A stretch of 64,000 nucleotides of DNA from contig NFUV01000002.1 in assembly GCA_002127295.1 (NCBI GenBank), positions 744,001 through 808,000 on the forward strand, read 5' to 3'. Under the pieces are notes generated by a model that searched no databases, was not told where the DNA came from, and saw only the letters and a program-made list of their open reading frames with translations. The stretch's first letter is position 1. Each line of letters opens with the position of its first letter. The position numbers and the translations under genes are program-made. The stretch is from Chitinophagaceae bacterium IBVUCB2. GTDB taxonomy: Bacteria; Bacteroidota; Bacteroidia; Chitinophagales; Chitinophagaceae. This document shows, one piece after another, positions 60,409 through 64,000 of the stretch.

Positions 60409-62820
60409 TTACTCTTTCTTTCCAAATATTTTTTTTAATATTCCTTTTTTCTTTTCAGGCTCCTTGTTAGGAGCTCCAATTTGCTTCGTATCGCCATTGT
60501 CTTCTTTCTTAATCGGTGTTTTTGAAGAAGTATCTTTTTTGGGTGGTGTTTTCCCATCATCATCTTTAACCGGTGTTGATTCAGGACCTATATACTCATT
60601 GCTGCCATTATTATAATCATCCTCTGTGCCCACTCCCTGGTCTTCACCTTCAGCTCCCGGATCAGGATCGGAATCGCTGACAATAATATCGGCACTGTTT
60701 ATTTCATTTTCCAACTCAGCTGGTTTCACAAATTTTGCATCTTTCTCAATACCTAATTTTTTATTGGCCAGCACTTTTTGAAAGAAATATTCGCAGATGG
60801 GTCTTGCCATTCTTGAACCATCACCTTCGTTGCGTATAAACTGGTCATCAAATCCCACCCATGATCCTGCTAACAGTTGCGGTGTGTATCCAATAAACCA
60901 TGCATCTGCATTATCATCTGTAGTTCCTGTTTTTCCTCCCATTTCTGCTGCGCCAACACGGGTACGCATACCTCTTGCTGTTCCTTTGTCAACCGTTCCC
61001 TGCATCATGCGGGCCATTGTATAAGCCGTTATTTCACTCACGGCTTCTTTACGATTAATATTAAAATCAAAACGTTTTATCACATTGCCATTTCTGTCTT
61101 CAATACGGCTGATAGAATAGGGTTTAGTTGAAAAACCACGACCAGCGAAAATGGTATAACCCCAAAGCATTTCATACATCGAAAGATCGCAGGTGCCCAA
61201 TGCAATAGAAGGGAATGGCTTTACAACTGTTGGAATATTAATGCGGCTGAGAAACTCACTAAACTGTTTTGGTCCTACTTGCTTCATAATGTAAGCGGTT
61301 GCACAGTTTTTAGAGTAGGCCAATGCGTTTGCCATCGATATACTTCCGCCGGGGCATTTTTTACCTGCAGGTACCCATGCATCACCACCAAAGTTTTGTG
61401 CTGTATTCTCACATTCTGTTTCCGGGGTAAAACCTCTTTCTTCCATTGCTTGTGTGTAAAGGAATGGCTTAATAGTAGAACCAACCTGTCTTTTTGTTTT
61501 CAGGTTTACATGGTCAAATTTGTACGTTTTAAAATTAATACCACCTACCCAGGCCAGTACTTCGCCGGTTACAGGATCCATTGCCATAAAAGATGCCTGC
61601 TCCATTTGCCGGTGATACTTAATTGAATCCAGAGGTGTCATCACAGTATCTTTTTCTCTTTTAGCATTCCATGCAAAAACCTTCATTGGTGTTTTTACTT
61701 TAAATGATGCTCTTATTTCTTTATCACTTAATCCGTCTTCTTCTAAGTTTCTCCACCGGTCAGATTCTTTCATGGCTCTTTCCAGGATCTTTTCATGACC
61801 ATTCCAAAGCGTTCCTTTTTTGATGGAAGCTCTTGCATTAACGCTGCGTTGCAATGCCATCATTTGTTTGGCCATTGCTTCTTCTGCATACTCCTGCATT
61901 TGAGGATTAATAGTCGTATATATTTTTAAACCATCATCATAAATATCATATCCATCACCATTTGGCTTTTCAACATCTTTCAATGCCAGGCGAACTTCGT
62001 CTTTTAAAATTTCCCGGAAATAAGGAGCATAACCTGTGTTCTCATCCAGTTTTTTATAATTGAGTTTTATCGGTAACGCTTTTAACCTTAATGCATCTGC
62101 AGAAGTTATTTTGCCATTGGTTTCCATCTGCCCGATAACAATATTGCGACGTTCTAAGGCCGCTTTGGGATTACGTACCGGGTTATAGATACTATTACCT
62201 TTTAGCATGCCCACTAATAAAGCGGCTTCTTCGATCGTTAGTCTATCTGGTTCTTTTTGAAAAAAAGTTCTTGATGCATTTCTTATACCATAAATATTGT
62301 TACCAAAAGGAACGGCATTGAGGTAAAGTGTAAGTATCTCTTCTTTTGTAAAATTCTTTTCAAGTTTTACGGCAATGATCCATTCTTTTAATTTCTGTAT
62401 AACACGAACAGCCCTGTTAGAGGCTCTTTCATTGAAAAGATTCAATGCAAGTTGCTGAGTTATCGTACTACCTCCTCCTTGGCCTCCTAATGTAAGAACG
62501 GCCCTCATGGTTGATTTGCCATCAATACCACTATGGCTGTAAAAACGTTCATCTTCTGTTGCTATTAGGGCATTGATCACATGGCTCGAAATGTCACTGT
62601 ATTTTACATTACTGCGGTTGCCTCTTTCAGTATAATATTTCCCCATCAGCGTTCCATCTACCGCATATACTTCTGAGGCCTGGAGAATAGAAGGATTTTG
62701 TAATTCTGCTATAGATGGCATTTTGCCAAATACTCCCCAATTAGCAAGGAGCAATAAAATAATAAAAACAGCAAGACCGCCTCCGAAGATGTACCAGAAA
62801 ATACGAACAGCTTTTTTCAT
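60409..62820 (-). CDS. Penicillin-binding protein 1A (bifunctional transglycosylase/transpeptidase)
   Basis: 803 residues from the ATG at 62820 (MKKAVRIFWYIF). A frame from 62859 adds 13 hydrophobic residues and is less likely. N-terminal membrane anchor, GT51 transglycosylase domain (ATEDERFYSHSGID with the catalytic Glu, and GGSTITQQLALNL), then the transpeptidase domain with STIKPF (Ser nucleophile), YSKNCATAY and KTGTTDDNADAW. A disordered Asp/Lys-rich tail ends in KKKGILKKIFGKKE. It builds peptidoglycan at the inner membrane. Strong terminator after it. Confidence 0.96.
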   Translation of the reverse strand: MKKAVRIFWYIFGGGLAVFIILLLLANWGVFGKMPSIAELQNPSILQASEVYAVDGTLMGKYYTERGNRSNVKYSDISSHVINALIATEDERFYSHSGIDGKSTMRAVLTLGGQGGGSTITQQLALNLFNERASNRAVRVIQKLKEWIIAVKLEKNFTKEEILTLYLNAVPFGNNIYGIRNASRTFFQKEPDRLTIEEAALLVGMLKGNSIYNPVRNPKAALERRNIVIGQMETNGKITSADALRLKALPIKLNYKKLDENTGYAPYFREILKDEVRLALKDVEKPNGDGYDIYDDGLKIYTTINPQMQEYAEEAMAKQMMALQRSVNARASIKKGTLWNGHEKILERAMKESDRWRNLEEDGLSDKEIRASFKVKTPMKVFAWNAKREKDTVMTPLDSIKYHRQMEQASFMAMDPVTGEVLAWVGGINFKTYKFDHVNLKTKRQVGSTIKPFLYTQAMEERGFTPETECENTAQNFGGDAWVPAGKKCPGGSISMANALAYSKNCATAYIMKQVGPKQFSEFLSRINIPTVVKPFPSIALGTCDLSMYEMLWGYTIFAGRGFSTKPYSISRIEDRNGNVIKRFDFNINRKEAVSEITAYTMARMMQGTVDKGTARGMRTRVGAAEMGGKTGTTDDNADAWFIGYTPQLLAGSWVGFDDQFIRNEGDGSRMARPICEYFFQKVLANKKLGIEKDAKFVKPAELENEINSADIIVSDSDPDPGAEGEDQGVGTEDDYNNGSNEYIGPESTPVKDDDGKTPPKKDTSSKTPIKKEDNGDTKQIGAPNKEPEKKKGILKKIFGKKE

Positions 62821-62956
62821 AATGATAATGAATTGAGGTAAGAGTAAGCCTAGCAGCAAAAAATGTGCTAATAAAACTCAGCATCGAAAGTAAGAAAATC
62901 CACGACGGCAGTACTATCCCGGTGATTAATTTTTTGCCAAAACAAAGCTGTAGTTC

Positions 62957-64000
62957 TTAGAATTTGCCCGGCCAGTGCTGGTTTATAAAGGCTTTGTATT
63001 TATCAACGTTCTTTTCTGCCTTTAAAATCTCAAGATTGCTGCCACTGATGATGATAAACCCATATTTTCCTCCTTTTAACCAGGGGATAATTTCATTGGC
63101 TGTCTTAGGCTGGGTTTTATCTACGTAATCTACCGCATCTTTTGCATTCTTAAATGGAGCAATAAGCAGTAAGCGATTGTCAGGGTCCAGCTGGGTAAGG
63201 TCAACTGAATAAGTCTTGTTATAAAATGTTTCCCTGTTATAGCGGAAGAAAGCATTTTTAGCTTCGTTAGAAAAAACAGGATCAACTTTATTTAGTACTA
63301 ACACAACATAATACGATTCGTCAGCTACATATTTATAAACTGAAGCAGGAGGAGTTACAACGGGTTTAGCCGTCGTTGTATCTGTTACTGCTGGCGGAAC
63401 TTTTACAACCGGTGGTGGAGGTTTTGTAGTACTTGTATCTGCTACCGGCTTTTTATCAACCGGGGGAAGAGTAACCACAGGGTTTGGAGTTGTTGCTCCA
63501 TCATCATTTCTTGTTACTACCAGATTCTTTAAATCATTTTCAATTTGTGCTCTTCTGCTTAGTACATCTAATAGTCCTCTTGCTTTAGCAGCTAATGGCG
63601 TATTAGGGAATTGGGAAAGTATAGACTGTAATACATTTGTAGCTGTACTGTCATCCCTTTGTTTTATATAATATACTGCCTCAATATAAAGTAATTGTGG
63701 TGTCCAGAAGTTCTTGCCATATTTTTTATCAGCTTCTTTCTTTTGTGCAATGGCCTGTTCAAACTTTCCTTCAATAAACAGATCGTATATGCCTTCGTAC
63801 GTTTTTGTTGCTTCCGAATTGGCAGTGGTTGACTGGGGGTTTTTGCCAGTTAAAACAATTGCAGTGTAATTACTTGTTTGATGTTTTTCAAAAAGCGTCT
63901 TCTTCATAATGGCTGCATTCAGAGCATCGCCATTTTTATTGTAACAATAATAAAGATTGAAAAGTACTTCATCCATTTTCTCAAATGCAGGGAAACGGCT
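62957..64000 (-). CDS. SprE/PorW-like type IX secretion lipoprotein (C-terminal part)
   Basis: The last 347 codons; the frame is open from 64000 (SRFPAFEKMDEVLFNLYY). Tetratricopeptide-like region first (PQLLYIEAVYYIKQRDDSTATNVLQSILSQFPNT), a Thr/Pro-rich linker (about 150-210 of the visible part), and the C-terminal domain YYVVLVLNKVDPVFSNEAKNAFFRYNRETF, GKYGFIIISGSNLEIL, NQHWPGKF. This order fits SprE/PorW, a lipoprotein required for type IX secretion and gliding. It fits the porQ gene and the CHU_C protein in this window. The N-terminus, with signal peptide, lies outside. Confidence 0.8.
   Translation of the reverse strand, partial: SRFPAFEKMDEVLFNLYYCYNKNGDALNAAIMKKTLFEKHQTSNYTAIVLTGKNPQSTTANSEATKTYEGIYDLFIEGKFEQAIAQKKEADKKYGKNFWTPQLLYIEAVYYIKQRDDSTATNVLQSILSQFPNTPLAAKARGLLDVLSRRAQIENDLKNLVVTRNDDGATTPNPVVTLPPVDKKPVADTSTTKPPPPVVKVPPAVTDTTTAKPVVTPPASVYKYVADESYYVVLVLNKVDPVFSNEAKNAFFRYNRETFYNKTYSVDLTQLDPDNRLLLIAPFKNAKDAVDYVDKTQPKTANEIIPWLKGGKYGFIIISGSNLEILKAEKNVDKYKAFINQHWPGKF

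Noticed and set aside
1-64000. CRISPR array, prophage, integron or insertion sequence
   Set aside because: No regularly spaced repeats, integrase, transposase or phage structural gene was found in either strand.

Overview
The window looks like the chromosome of a low-GC member of the Bacteroidota, most likely a Chitinophagaceae-type organism. The evidence is: type IX secretion genes (porQ-like, a sprE/porW-like fragment and a CHU_C-tailed giant adhesin), several outer-membrane beta-barrel proteins, weak Shine-Dalgarno signals, and repeated TAnnTTTG boxes just upstream of genes, which is the -7 element of Bacteroidota promoters. No phage, insertion sequence, CRISPR array or rRNA was seen. No gene-free stretch exceeds 300 bases.

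Layout. 1-7.7 kb: parA fragment, metallophosphoesterase, two beta-barrel proteins, lon, porQ. 7.7-19.7 kb: twelve co-directional minus-strand genes, mostly overlapping or tightly spaced, that look like an envelope glycan operon. They comprise a lipoprotein, a UbiA-like membrane protein, an M42 peptidase, a 55-residue membrane protein linked by 4-base overlaps on both sides, a kinase-like/methyltransferase fusion, two paralogous membrane sulfatase-fold proteins, two paralogous GT-C-like proteins, GT2, DUF2304 and a PIG-L deacetylase. 19.7-22.7 kb: a LuxE-like protein and a DUF885 protein. 22.9-26.9 kb: kaiC-kaiB-kaiB-histidine kinase-response regulator, a compact clock-like signalling operon, closed by a terminator and a tRNA-Leu(CAG).

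27-34 kb: housekeeping genes (dapD, GT4, tsaC, CCA-adding enzyme, miaA, pirin). 34-38.5 kb: a stress/redox group (YgiD-like, DoxX, SDR, YceI, F420-reductase-like) next to a Crp/Fnr regulator. 38.6-46.8 kb: response regulator, pdxJ, DUF2452, M48 peptidase, YbjQ, CHU_C protein and small secreted proteins. 46.8-56.1 kb: a duplicated cassette of a LolA-like exported protein followed by an exported TPR-CHAT protease, then a protein with a possible papain-like triad that overlaps a lipoprotein. 56.3-64 kb: ahcY divergent from an Lrp regulator, small proteins, a PrsW-GNAT fusion, a PBP1A and the C-terminal part of a SprE/PorW-like lipoprotein.

The best candidates for under-described biology are the KaiC-KaiB-KaiB kinase operon, whose KaiC keeps both phosphosite positions as Ser-Ser, and the duplicated LolA/CHAT locus with its possible cysteine-peptidase partner. 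Third is the set of unusual fusions and small genes: kinase-like-methyltransferase, PrsW-GNAT, and the doubly overlapping 55-residue protein. Family names were assigned by reading motifs; no database search was run.
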